A DNA stretch of 64,000 nt from Acidobacteriota bacterium (GTDB lineage Bacteria; Acidobacteriota; Vicinamibacteria; Vicinamibacterales; SCN-69-37), in the NCBI GenBank assembly GCA_947467605.1, contig CANIII010000008.1, positions 82,001 through 146,000 on the forward strand, in the 5' to 3' direction. Position numbers and translations under genes: made by a program. Below the pieces are notes generated by a model. It was not told where the DNA came from and did not search any database. It saw nothing but the letters and a program-made list of their open reading frames with translations. Within the stretch, counting starts at the first letter, position 1, and each line of letters begins with the position of its first letter. This document shows positions 23,435-30,344 of this stretch, piece after piece.

Positions 23435-24760
23435 TTATTCAGGTTGTGCAGGATGAGATATCACGGATACACGTGCTTCGCGCACCCCTCGCCCTGCGAG
23501 CGCGATCACTTCAAACCGAACCAGTCCGAATTCGACCACGTCGCCGACGACCGGTGGACGGCCGAGATGTGCGAGCACCAGTCCGCTCACACTCTCTACG
23601 TCGTCGTGCTCGAGGTCGAGGTCGAAACGCTGACCCACTTCGTCGAGCCGTGCGGTCCCGGCGACGCGCCACACGCCAGGTGTCTCCAGCACGAATGACG
23701 GAATGTCACTTGCGTCTTCACTGATCTCGCCGACGACTTCCTCCGACAGATCTTCGATGCTGATGGTGCCGGCTGTGCCGCCGTGCTCGTCGATGACCAC
23801 CGCGAGATGCGCATTCGCGCGCTGCATCACCGCCAACACGTCGTCCAGCGCCGCGGTCTCTGGCACGACCGGAATGGCGCGCACGTCGGCGCCGCTGATG
23901 GTCTCGTTCATGATGATGCGCCGGAGCAGATCCTTGACGTGCAACATACCCACGATGTGGTCGAGGTCACCGGCGTAGATCGGATAGCGCGAGTGCAGTC
24001 GCGAGAGCAGGATGGCTCGCACATCGGCCGGAGTCGCCCCGACGGGAATGCCGACGACGCGGACGCGCGGCACCATGACCTGACTCGCGGTGAGATCGCC
24101 AAACTCGAACAACTCCTGCAGCAGTCGTCCAGACTCTTCGCGCAGCGCGCCGCCTTCTTCACTTTCCTCGACGATCAATCGCAGCTCTTCCGGCGTGTGC
24201 AGTTGTTCGTCCGTGTGGGCGCTGCGGCGGACGCCGATCACGCGGAGACACGCGTCGGCGATCGTGTTGAACGCCAACACAAACGGGTACATCACCATCC
24301 ACGATAGGCGCATCGGCCAATACAGCCATCGCGCTGCGCGTTCGGTGTGTTGCAGCGCGAGCGATTTGGGCAGCATCTCGCCAATCACGATGTGCCCGCA
24401 GGTGAGGACGATGACGGCGAGGACGCTCGCCACCGAGTGCGCAGTGATGAAGCGGTATTCGCCCGTGATGCCGACTTGCGTCAGGCGCGGCACCAGCCAA
24501 TCGGCCAGCCCGTGTTCGCCGAACATGCCGAGGCCGAGGCTCGCGACCGTAATGCCGATCTGCGCGGTAGCGATGTAGCGATCCTGCTCTTGCGATGAGT
24601 CCATCAGGCGCGTGAGTCGCTGCGACATGCGGTCGCCCTGACCCGCACGATGTTCGATGGCGGCTTTGGGCGCGCCGACGAGCGCGAACTCCGCACCAAC
24701 GTAGAGTGCGTTGATCACGAGGAAGACGCCGATCGTCAGCAGGATGATGGCGAGCGTCAT
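23435..24760 (-). CDS. CNNM/CorC-family membrane protein (DUF21, CBS pair, CorC_HlyC)
   Basis: 441 residues in the standard order: DUF21 membrane domain with about four helices (residues 1-190), a CBS pair (about 210-335, including SRYPIYAGDLDHIVGMLHVK and AVVIDEHGGTAGTISIEDL), then the CorC_HlyC C-terminal domain (WRVAGTARLDEVGQRFDLDL). The family is often labelled hemolysin-like but is linked to magnesium/cobalt transport. Its ATG overlaps the stop of a second, shorter CNNM gene upstream, so the two are co-translated and may form a heteromer. Confidence 0.93.
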   Translation of the reverse strand: MTLAIILLTIGVFLVINALYVGAEFALVGAPKAAIEHRAGQGDRMSQRLTRLMDSSQEQDRYIATAQIGITVASLGLGMFGEHGLADWLVPRLTQVGITGEYRFITAHSVASVLAVIVLTCGHIVIGEMLPKSLALQHTERAARWLYWPMRLSWMVMYPFVLAFNTIADACLRVIGVRRSAHTDEQLHTPEELRLIVEESEEGGALREESGRLLQELFEFGDLTASQVMVPRVRVVGIPVGATPADVRAILLSRLHSRYPIYAGDLDHIVGMLHVKDLLRRIIMNETISGADVRAIPVVPETAALDDVLAVMQRANAHLAVVIDEHGGTAGTISIEDLSEEVVGEISEDASDIPSFVLETPGVWRVAGTARLDEVGQRFDLDLEHDDVESVSGLVLAHLGRPPVVGDVVEFGLVRFEVIALAGRGVREARVSVISHPAQPE

Positions 24761-25836
24761 CGTGCCTCCTTGGATGTCGCCGATGTCGCCATGCTGCTGA
24801 TGCTGCTCGGCGCGCTTTGGCCAAGGAGTTCGCGCAGCACATCGTGAATCGTCACGAGCCCCACGACGCGCGCGTCGCTGTTGACGACGAGCGCGAGGTG
24901 CGCGCGCTTGCTGCGAAATTCACTGATGATCCGATCGGCTGGCAGGTCAACAGGGATGCGTGGCACGGGGCGCGCGAGTCGCGCGAGGGCGATCGGGCCG
25001 TCGCTGACGAAGCGCTGCACGAGATCTTTCACGCGAATCGCACCGAGGATGTTGTCGGGTGACCCCTGGTAGACCGGCAGGCGACTGAACGGGCTCGCGG
25101 CCACGACGCGTACCACATCGCCCCACGGCGTGTCGGCGTTGAGCATTGAGAGTCGCGCGTGGGGCACCATCAGATCGCCGGCCGTGCGGCGGCTGAGCTG
25201 TAGAGCTTTCTGGAGCCGCTGTTGTTCATCGGCTTCGAGCAGGCCGCCGTCGCGGCTTTCGGTGATGAGCAACGCGATTTCCTGCGGCGAATGGAGATGG
25301 CGGTGTGTGGTCGGGCCGCCGCCGAAGATGCGCAGGAGGAGTGACGCCATGCCGTTCAGCATCGTGATGAACGGGCGATACGCGCGCAGCGACCACTGCA
25401 TGGGCAGCACGGTGGCCAGCGCGACCTGGGTGGGGAACTGCAGGGCGAGCGATTTTGGAATGAGCTCGCCGAGCACCACCTGAATGGCGGTCAGTGCCAG
25501 GAGCACCGAGATGATGGCGGCCGAGTGCGCCCGTTCGGGTGTCAGTTCGAGTGTGCGCTCGGCCCACGGCGCGAGGGCCACGGCGGCCGTGGCCTGCGCG
25601 TAGGCGCCGAGGATGAGGCTGGAGAGCGTGATGCCGATCTGCGAAGCTGCGACGTAGCGGTCGAGCTGGACCGCGTCCTCGACGAAGGGGAGGAGGCGGG
25701 AGGCCAAAGGGTGGCCATCTTCGCTCAGTCGCCGCACGCGGCTGCGCCGGACGCCCACGGCACCGAACTCAGCGGCGACGTAGAACGCGTTGGCGAGGAG
25801 CAGGAGGCTGACGATCAGCCAGACGGACGGGGACAC
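24757..25836 (-). CDS. CNNM-type membrane protein lacking the CorC_HlyC domain
   Basis: 359 residues: DUF21 membrane domain followed by a CBS pair (SRLPVYQGSPDNILGAIRVK; LALVVNSDARVVGLVTIHDV), ending soon after. It lacks the C-terminal CorC_HlyC domain of the neighbour, and the CBS loop HGGTAG is replaced by SDARVVG. The membrane-domain sequences FYVAAEFGAVGVRRSR and VLGELIPKSLALQFP parallel those of the downstream paralogue, so the pair arose by tandem duplication. Ion transport or sensing is inferred from the family. Confidence 0.92.
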   Translation of the reverse strand: MSPSVWLIVSLLLLANAFYVAAEFGAVGVRRSRVRRLSEDGHPLASRLLPFVEDAVQLDRYVAASQIGITLSSLILGAYAQATAAVALAPWAERTLELTPERAHSAAIISVLLALTAIQVVLGELIPKSLALQFPTQVALATVLPMQWSLRAYRPFITMLNGMASLLLRIFGGGPTTHRHLHSPQEIALLITESRDGGLLEADEQQRLQKALQLSRRTAGDLMVPHARLSMLNADTPWGDVVRVVAASPFSRLPVYQGSPDNILGAIRVKDLVQRFVSDGPIALARLARPVPRIPVDLPADRIISEFRSKRAHLALVVNSDARVVGLVTIHDVLRELLGQSAPSSISSMATSATSKEAR

Positions 25837-25946
25837 CGGTTACAGCGTAAGGCAAAACCCTAAACTGGGATACCCAAACGGGTCTTGCCGTCTACAAGAA
25901 GGGGACTCTAAAGGGGACCGTTCTCACAGGAATATCGCCCGGGCCA

Positions 25947-26180
25947 GTGGAGATCGAAGGCCGCGAAGTGAGCTTCACGACCATTGACCCCAATCAACCT
26001 GAATCGAATTACGATCCCAAGCAGGTCGCAGCCGACTACCGGGCCGCCCTATGGAAGACCTTGCTACGCCACCGTGCCTCGGCACTAACTTCGATGCTCG
26101 GAGCATGGCTCTTACCGTTGATTGCTCTTTACGCACTTGGGTGGAGCGTCGGCTGGATCCGGCGCGGATTCGCTCGTTGA
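25947..26180 (+). CDS. Small membrane protein, possibly missing its N-terminus
   Basis: 77 residues from GTG: a polar N-terminal half (FTTIDPNQPESNYDPKQVAA) and one long hydrophobic segment with a tryptophan-rich end (AWLLPLIALYALGWSVGWIR). The frame stays open upstream to 25851 and reads protein-like (QTGLAVYKKGTLKGTVLTGI) but has no ATG/GTG/TTG there, so the true gene may be longer and truncated at its 5' end. The gene ends directly against the next one. No family is recognised; a phage or mobile-element origin is possible given the surroundings. Confidence 0.55.
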   Translation: MEIEGREVSFTTIDPNQPESNYDPKQVAADYRAALWKTLLRHRASALTSMLGAWLLPLIALYALGWSVGWIRRGFAR

Positions 26181-26468
26181 GTGGAGCGCGTGGCTGACGA
26201 CTTCACGGTGCAGGTGATCAACAAGTTCGTCGCTCTCACCGGGCGGATGGCAGCCGCGCCGGAGGACTACAAGCAAGCGATGGAATGGGAAGCGACCGGG
26301 ATGCCGGTGGTGATTGTCCTGAAGACGCTGGAGACGTGGACCGACAAGAACAAGACGCAGCCGTGGCTGCGAGATGCCCCGCTCGAGTGGGTGAAACCGT
26401 GGGTCCTAGAAGCGTTTTATAACTGGCGCCGAGCGATCGGGCCGCAATACGAGAAGCGGTTGATGTGA
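26181..26468 (+). CDS. Small cytoplasmic protein of unknown function
   Basis: 95 residues starting from the GTG that follows the previous stop without a gap. Helix-rich, with several Trp (LETWTDKNKTQPWLRD, PLEWVKPWVLEAFYNWRRAI). No signal peptide or membrane segment. It is sandwiched between two small genes with a zero gap upstream and a TGATG overlap downstream, which argues that all three are real and translated together. I do not recognise the family. Confidence 0.55.
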   Translation: MERVADDFTVQVINKFVALTGRMAAAPEDYKQAMEWEATGMPVVIVLKTLETWTDKNKTQPWLRDAPLEWVKPWVLEAFYNWRRAIGPQYEKRLM

Positions 26469-26581
26469 TGCAGAAGCAGAAATGTGAGGCGTGTGGGCAG
26501 CGGATTGTGAATCCGGCCATCAAGGCGCGGTGTCGTGGCTGTAAGGCGATCCTGTCGGTCGTCGTTGCTCAGACCGGTTGA
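26468..26581 (+). CDS. 37-residue zinc-ribbon microprotein
   Basis: The ATG overlaps the previous stop (TGATG). The peptide MQKQKCEACGQRIVNPAIKA then shows CxxC at residues 6-9 and a second CRGC at 22-25, ending TG. Two CxxC pairs 12 residues apart form a minimal zinc ribbon or knuckle. Tight overlap with the gene before it and the regular Cys spacing support coding despite the length. Function unknown; such knuckles are common in phage and plasmid accessory genes. Confidence 0.55.
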   Translation: MQKQKCEACGQRIVNPAIKARCRGCKAILSVVVAQTG

Positions 26582-26850
26582 TGAACCGCACGATGGCGCG
26601 CCCGTAACGCGAGGCTGACTGGCAACCGGAGCCGGTGGCGGAGATGCTGCGGTTCCGGCGACGGCGCGAAGGAGAGCTCGCGCTCGATACGCCGAGCGAA
26701 GGCTGTTTCTTTCGACAGGTGAATTGACCAAATAGCCCCGGCCATGCGTTCGGCCTCGGCTTTACTGCGACTGGTGATCCGAAGACCCAACCGCCGTGGC
26801 GTCGATCGAGCGGGCCGCCCGTGCGACCCGCTCAATCCTCCGATGATCAG
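26582..26850. other. Gap with no confident gene
   Basis: No convincing gene. A minus-strand frame from a TTG at 26835 to 26569 encodes a protein-like stretch (LGLRITSRSKAEAERMAGAI) but has no recognisable family and overlaps the microprotein gene, so it may be a remnant. The end of this gap carries the downstream side of the 26851-27300 gene. Confidence 0.4.
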
Positions 26851-27300
26851 CTATTTCAGGATCAGTTCCCGAGCGTACTTCCTGCCAACCACTGTGCGGT
26901 ACTTGCTGCGGTCTTCATAGCCCTTCATCTGCTCGTCAGCAGTGCTATCCGACAGCAAAGACAGCGCATCAGCCTTCTCGGTGTTGGCTTCCATTGCAGC
27001 GAGGCTGGCGTATTCCCGGAGGATCAGCAGGTTCCAGGTCCCAGTCCCACCGTTGTCCAGTGTCCGAAGAATCTTGTACGATTTCAGAAAGCCTGCCTTG
27101 ACCTGTGCGTCCTCCGACTTTTTGAACGAGGTGTCGAGGTGCTGCAAGTACTTCTGGTCCATGCCCGACGAGATCTCGATCATGCTGACCTCCCAGATGG
27201 TTCCCGGGTTGAAGTACTTGTGGACCTGGGCGATCACTGGGACCGAGCCGACCGCGGCAAGCCCGCCGATCATCAGCAGCACATTCCTGAGGATTTTCAT
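26851..27300 (-). CDS. Secreted protein of unknown function
   Basis: 149 residues with a clear Sec signal peptide (MKILRNVLLMIGGLAAVGSV, likely cleaved after VIA near 24). The mature part is mixed alpha/beta with GTIWEVSMIEISSGMDQKYL and TGTWNLLILREYASLAAM. The strand-helix pattern resembles dimeric alpha/beta-barrel proteins of the NIPSNAP or stress-response kind, but this is only a fold impression. It stands alone among small and broken genes. Its lower GC than the core genes fits an acquired origin. Confidence 0.72.
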   Translation of the reverse strand: MKILRNVLLMIGGLAAVGSVPVIAQVHKYFNPGTIWEVSMIEISSGMDQKYLQHLDTSFKKSEDAQVKAGFLKSYKILRTLDNGGTGTWNLLILREYASLAAMEANTEKADALSLLSDSTADEQMKGYEDRSKYRTVVGRKYARELILK

Positions 27301-27566
27301 CAGCTGTTCTCGCGTTTCTGTGTCGAGACTTCTGGGTAAACCGGCCGGGGGCGGAGTCTCGCTACGTCCCGGCCTTCCGACGAAAACAATTTCGTTGCGG
27401 AATCTTGATGTCTTGCACCGCCAACGGCGAGCTTCGGCAGGCAGGAGGCGGGGCAGCGTATCATCATCAGTGGCGAAACCAGGGCGAACTCACGAAGATA
27501 TCCCCAGCCCGCGTCTATTTCTTCACTGCAAAAGGTGCGGCCGGCAGATGCCGTTCCGACCGCCTC

Positions 27567-27728
27567 ATGGACGGCACGATGGAGCGGCTGCAGCGGGAGG
27601 CTGAAGGGCGACCGTTCCAGTGGCGCAACAAGTGGAAGACGGTCTGGGATGAGGTCACGTACTGCTCGGAGCGGTGTCGGGGACAGCGGCATCTGCCGAC
27701 TCTGACCGTCTCGAAGGGTAAGGGGTAA
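27567..27728 (+). CDS. DUF2256-like small protein lacking the first CxxC, perhaps a remnant
   Basis: 53 residues from ATG 27567. The centre (GRPFQWRNKWKTVWDEVTYC, then SERCRGQR) closely follows the DUF2256 consensus GRPFxWRKKWxxxWDEVxYCSxRCR. In that family a CPxCGRPF pair precedes this and completes a zinc site; here the upstream sequence reads REAEGRPF, so half of the site is gone. A CxxC (HCKRCGRQMPF) does exist about 40 bases upstream, near 27530, in another frame, so frameshift decay is possible. The region 27301-27566 holds nothing else I can support. Confidence 0.45.
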   Translation: MDGTMERLQREAEGRPFQWRNKWKTVWDEVTYCSERCRGQRHLPTLTVSKGKG

Positions 27729-27736
27729 GAGTTCGC

Positions 27737-28202
27737 CTACCGCGCAATCTGGCAGCCACTGAAATCGACAATCCGTGCGTATTGCGTCGGTGGCACGCCT
27801 TGGCTACACCCGCTCGTCGTAACGGTCTTGCGCGTGCCTGCGGGTACTTGTCCACCGCTACACGTCAGCGTCGTCCATTGGGTGTAGCTGAAACTCTCCT
27901 GACCGCACTCCAAACCGACTGGCGGAGTTCTCGCCGCTCCGTCCTGCCCACACGAAGCACATTCCATCACCGTAATCGATGGGAAACCTACTGGTATTGC
28001 CAGTTTCACCTGCGCACGCTGAGTCCTGCCAGAAGCCCACCGTGACGTAGCGCGTGGAGACGACGGGATTACTCGGAATAGACGCAGTGTTTGTGACGCT
28101 CGGCGCGCTTGGCGTCTGACTCTGCCCACCACACGCTATGCTGCCCAGCGTGACCGCGACGCCTACGCACCAGCGACTCTTCTGCCACAGACGCGAACTC
28201 AT
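27737..28202 (-). pseudogene. Frameshifted Cys-containing lipoprotein gene
   Basis: Two overlapping minus-strand frames make one sensible protein. The 5' frame (from ATG 28202) encodes a lipoprotein signal (SRWCVGVAVTLGSIACGG) and VTVGFWQDSACAGETGNTSR. The 3' frame supplies ITVMECASCGQDGAARTPPV, SYTQWTTLTCSGGQVPAGT and the end DFSGCQIAR at 27737. The switch from one frame to the other must fall at about 27960-27990. Read through, the product would be ~150 residues with paired cysteines, outside the inner membrane. Either a true frameshift mutation or an assembly error; the surrounding strip contains other broken genes, which favours decay. Confidence 0.6.
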
Positions 28203-28233
28203 AGAGCATGACTATAGTGCTGCTGCTCACCGC

Positions 28234-28710
28234 TTACTGCTTGTCGAAAACCGACGTGGAGGATATCGGCTTGCCGTCGGCGTCGGTTCCCTTGGCCGTC
28301 TGCGTCATCGTCTTGCCGTCAGCGGAAATGACGGTTTGACCCGTCACGTGGTACTTCCCGCCCGTCTTCTTGACCTCAAAGGTCGTCGTACTCGGATCGG
28401 TTCGCTTGACGGAAACAACGTCGAACGCCAACCCGGTGGCCGGATACTCCTTGCCGTCGTATTTGTAGGAAAAAGACCCACTGACCGCAGTACCATCCCC
28501 GAGTACTGCCGTCCTCGTCACCTTGACTCCACCCTCGGGAGTGGCCTCCCGCACATCGGTCTGGCTCTTCAGTGCGTACGAGCCGCTGAATTTGGACTTG
28601 GCGGCATTGAGCTTCCAGGTTCCCACCGTGCTGTCGGCGGCGAACGTGACCCCGGCCGTGAGGGCCAGGCCCATCAACAGCATCGACAACTTTGCAGCGA
28701 TCTTCTTCAT
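28234..28710 (-). CDS. Secreted protein of a DGKxYP/DGKTMT repeat-like family
   Basis: 158 residues. The start at 28710 gives a Sec signal peptide (MKKIAAKLSMLLMGLALTAG, cleavage after FAA) and is preceded by a good GGGAAG ribosome site; the longer open frame to 28890 is not coding. The mature protein begins with GTWKLNAAKSKFSG and carries KYDGKEYPATG, SADGKTMTQTAKGTDADGK and the end FDKQ. This is a recurring exported family in soil bacteria with no known activity, probably a beta-rich fold. A decayed relative lies 600 bp away (29299-29679). Confidence 0.8.
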   Translation of the reverse strand: MKKIAAKLSMLLMGLALTAGVTFAADSTVGTWKLNAAKSKFSGSYALKSQTDVREATPEGGVKVTRTAVLGDGTAVSGSFSYKYDGKEYPATGLAFDVVSVKRTDPSTTTFEVKKTGGKYHVTGQTVISADGKTMTQTAKGTDADGKPISSTSVFDKQ

Positions 28711-28809
28711 TTTTCTTCCCTTCAGAGGAACTTCGGCGAAGTAGTTCCCATAATATGCGAGACTCGCGAGAGAGTGCGATGTTTTCGTCATCGACAGTAA
28801 TCTAGCGCG

Positions 28810-28854
28810 GTGCGGATCGCCACCTGGAACGTGAACTCGCTGAAGGCGCGGCTG
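28810..28854 (+). pseudogene. Exodeoxyribonuclease III N-terminal stub
   Basis: From GTG 28810 the frame reads VRIATWNVNSLKARLD, the unmistakable N-terminus of exonuclease III (XthA), and then leaves the family within about 17 codons. The catalytic core is absent. A short fragment, so random similarity is not excluded, but 15 of the first 16 positions fit the family consensus. Confidence 0.55.
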
Positions 28855-28883
28855 GACGGCGGGTTCAGCGGGGATTCCGGACA

Positions 28884-28965
28884 ATGACAACTGACTTCAC
28901 TGGGCGCGTTGCCATCATCACCGGTGCCGCACTCGGACTCGGCCATGCCGTCGCGGCGCGCCAGC
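28884..28965 (+). pseudogene. Short-chain dehydrogenase N-terminal stub
   Basis: From ATG 28884 the frame reads MTTDFTGRVAIITGAALGLG then HAVAA: the first strand and glycine-rich turn (TGxxxGxG) of an SDR Rossmann fold. After about 27 codons the sequence loses SDR character although the frame stays open to 29348 with a biased, Pro/Arg-rich translation. The catalytic YxxxK is absent. Confidence 0.55.
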
Positions 28966-29298
28966 GTCTGATAGGGACCGTTATGTTCGGGAAAGACCCA
29001 CTTCATACGGACTATCGGCATCAGAAGAGCCTTGCGGCGGCTGGTCAGGTCTTTCTCAGAAAGGACGCGGATGTGCTTGATCCGATCTCGTGGACATGTG
29101 GTCTACCGTCGCGACGACTCGAAACACGATTCGGACCTGGCCCTGAGCCGCCCCTCCTCGCACCGCCAGTCCGCGCCCACTGCAGCAACGGCACCACGCG
29201 ACCGAGGGATCCCGTCCCAATAAGGGCATCGAGATGCCGTCCCCAGGTATCGAGGGGAGAGGCCGGACGAATCGGCCCCTCGCCACGACACGTGCTAC

Positions 29299-29679
29299 TT
29301 ACTGCTTGTCGTAGACCAGAAAGTTGCTCTGGGGAAGACCGGCGTTAGTAGTGCCGCCCTGCCAACGCGTCATCGTCTTCCCGTCCTTCGACACGGTGTG
29401 CCGTGCTGTGTTTGTCACTTTGCCACCCTTCTTGCCAGTGAAGTCCATGGTTGGCGCGCCGACCACGGTGATCGTGACCATGTCAATATTGGTATTCCCG
29501 ACCATCGGGTAATCCTTGCCATCGAAGTGTGCGGCCCAGCTTGTGGTGGTCTGGGCGCTGCCGTCTGCGTTCACGACCTCGTTCACGGCCTTCAGCCCGT
29601 CACCATTCTGCGTGTAGATGCGCGTTGAACTCCTGGGCGGCGGACCCGGCGAATATGTCGACTTCGCGAGCCTGAGAGA
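29299..29679 (-). pseudogene. 5'-truncated paralogue of the 28234-28710 secreted protein
   Basis: The frame reads LAKSTYSPGPPPRSSTRIYT, then HFDGKDYPMVGN, SKDGKTMTRWQGGT and the end VYDKQ, matching the family of the intact neighbour (GTWKLN-AKSK-DGKxYP-DGKTMT-DK). Going upstream it meets an in-frame TGA at 29680-29682 exactly where GTWKLN should be, and no signal peptide follows. The longest start in frame (GTG 29586) would give a 95-residue protein without export signal, so I regard it as decayed. 29683-29795 holds only a weak dyad (AAGTGC 29761-29766, GCACTT 29777-29782). Confidence 0.6.
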
Positions 29680-29795
29680 TCAACATGCCCGTAGACAAGA
29701 CATCGATCCTGCACGCCAATGTGGGAGCGAGTGAGGTAATTACTGCTCAGCTTCACAGCTAAGTGCCTTTTTTACAGCACTTTATGTCAATTAAA

Positions 29796-29889
29796 TGGCG
29801 GTGAGGCAGGGATTCGAACCCTGGGTACAGGTATAAGCCCGTACAGCGGTTTAGCAAACCGCCGCTTTCGGCCACTCAGCCACCTCACC
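29796..29889 (-). tRNA. tRNA-Ser (anticodon GCT)
   Basis: Type II tRNA read on the minus strand: acceptor GGTGAGG (29883-29889 complement) pairs with CCTCACC (29800-29806 complement), discriminator G, encoded CCA at 29796-29798. Anticodon loop TTTGCTAA gives GCU, reading AGC/AGU. Long variable arm with TACGGGCTTATACCTGTA. Its 3' end faces the accessory strip, the usual arrangement for integration at a tRNA gene. Confidence 0.95.
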
Positions 29890-29917
29890 GCGGAAAGCAA
29901 GGATATCAGTACGCGGG

Positions 29918-30283
29918 TCAGCAGCAGCGTTTTGCTGACTTTTCCAGGGCTTTGACGGGGATCTGGATCAATTTGCTGAGTTTCTTGCGATCCTGATCGG
30001 TGCCCAAGGTCGAATGCAGTGCCGACAGGGTCGACCTGAGGACGCCCGCGACGGCCGGGTCCTCGAACTCGGCCAGGCGGTAGTGCACCCAGAGGCCGTC
30101 GCGGCGAGTCGCGACCAGCCCGGCTTTGCGGAGGTGCGCGAGATGGCGCGACGCCGTCGATTGCGGCACATCGAGCGCTTCATGCATGTGGCACACACAG
30201 ATTTCCCCGGACGCGAGCAGTCCCAGGATCCGTCGGCGCGTCTCATCCGCCAGTGCCGCAAACACATCATCGAGCTGAACCAT
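29918..30283 (-). CDS. arsR: ArsR-family arsenic-responsive repressor
   Basis: 121 residues, winged-helix ArsR/SmtB repressor. The As(III)-binding helix motif EICVCHMHEALD carries Cys29 and Cys31, equivalent to the ELCVCDL site of E. coli ArsR, and the recognition helix reads VPQSTASRHLAHLRKAG. The protein ends in RCC, so Cys120-Cys121 may provide a further ligand. It diverges from arsM; the first of two dyad operators covers its own start codon, predicting autorepression relieved by arsenite. Confidence 0.93.
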   Translation of the reverse strand: MVQLDDVFAALADETRRRILGLLASGEICVCHMHEALDVPQSTASRHLAHLRKAGLVATRRDGLWVHYRLAEFEDPAVAGVLRSTLSALHSTLGTDQDRKKLSKLIQIPVKALEKSAKRCC

Positions 30284-30301
30284 ATTCGCCTTGACGAATA
30301 T
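30282..30301. promoter_or_regulatory. ArsR operator 1
   Basis: Perfect dyad ATATTCG-N6-CGAATAT. It overlaps the arsR start codon on one strand and the probable -35 (TTGACG, 30291-30296) of the arsM promoter on the other. Same half-sites as operator 2. Confidence 0.8.
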
Positions 30302-30335
30302 ATCAGACAGCCACTATATTCGTTTTAGCGAATAT
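30291..30335 (+). promoter_or_regulatory. arsM promoter and ArsR operator 2
   Basis: TTGACG (30291-30296) and TATATT (30315-30320) are separated by 18 bp and make a good sigma-70 promoter. A second perfect dyad ATATTCG-N6-CGAATAT occupies 30316-30335, covering the -10 and predicted start point. The Shine-Dalgarno GGAGG (30336-30340) follows at once, four bases before the arsM ATG at 30345. Confidence 0.75.
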
Positions 30336-30344
30336 GGAGGCTCT

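Larger units (their letters stand above)
28711..29298. other. Intergenic strip with a 5'-leader hairpin and gene stubs
   Basis: No intact gene in about 590 bases. Just upstream of the 28234-28710 gene, GGAACT (28727-28732) and AGTTCC (28743-28748) form a leader hairpin. Two 5' gene stubs follow (xthA-like 28810-28854 and SDR-like 28884-28965). Between about 28975 and 29090 the minus strand reads KHIRVLSEKDLTSRRKALLM and then MKWVFPEHNGPYQTLARR, protein-like but unassigned and without a start. The rest shows nothing I can name. Confidence 0.5.

Noticed and set aside
26569..26835. Minus-strand 88-residue frame
   Set aside because: Protein-like in part but starts with TTG, overlaps the zinc-ribbon microprotein, and matches no family I know; described only as part of the gap.
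29761..29782. AAGTGC/GCACTT dyad as terminator of tRNA-Ser(GCU)
   Set aside because: Stem of only 6 bp and no T run follows on the minus strand.
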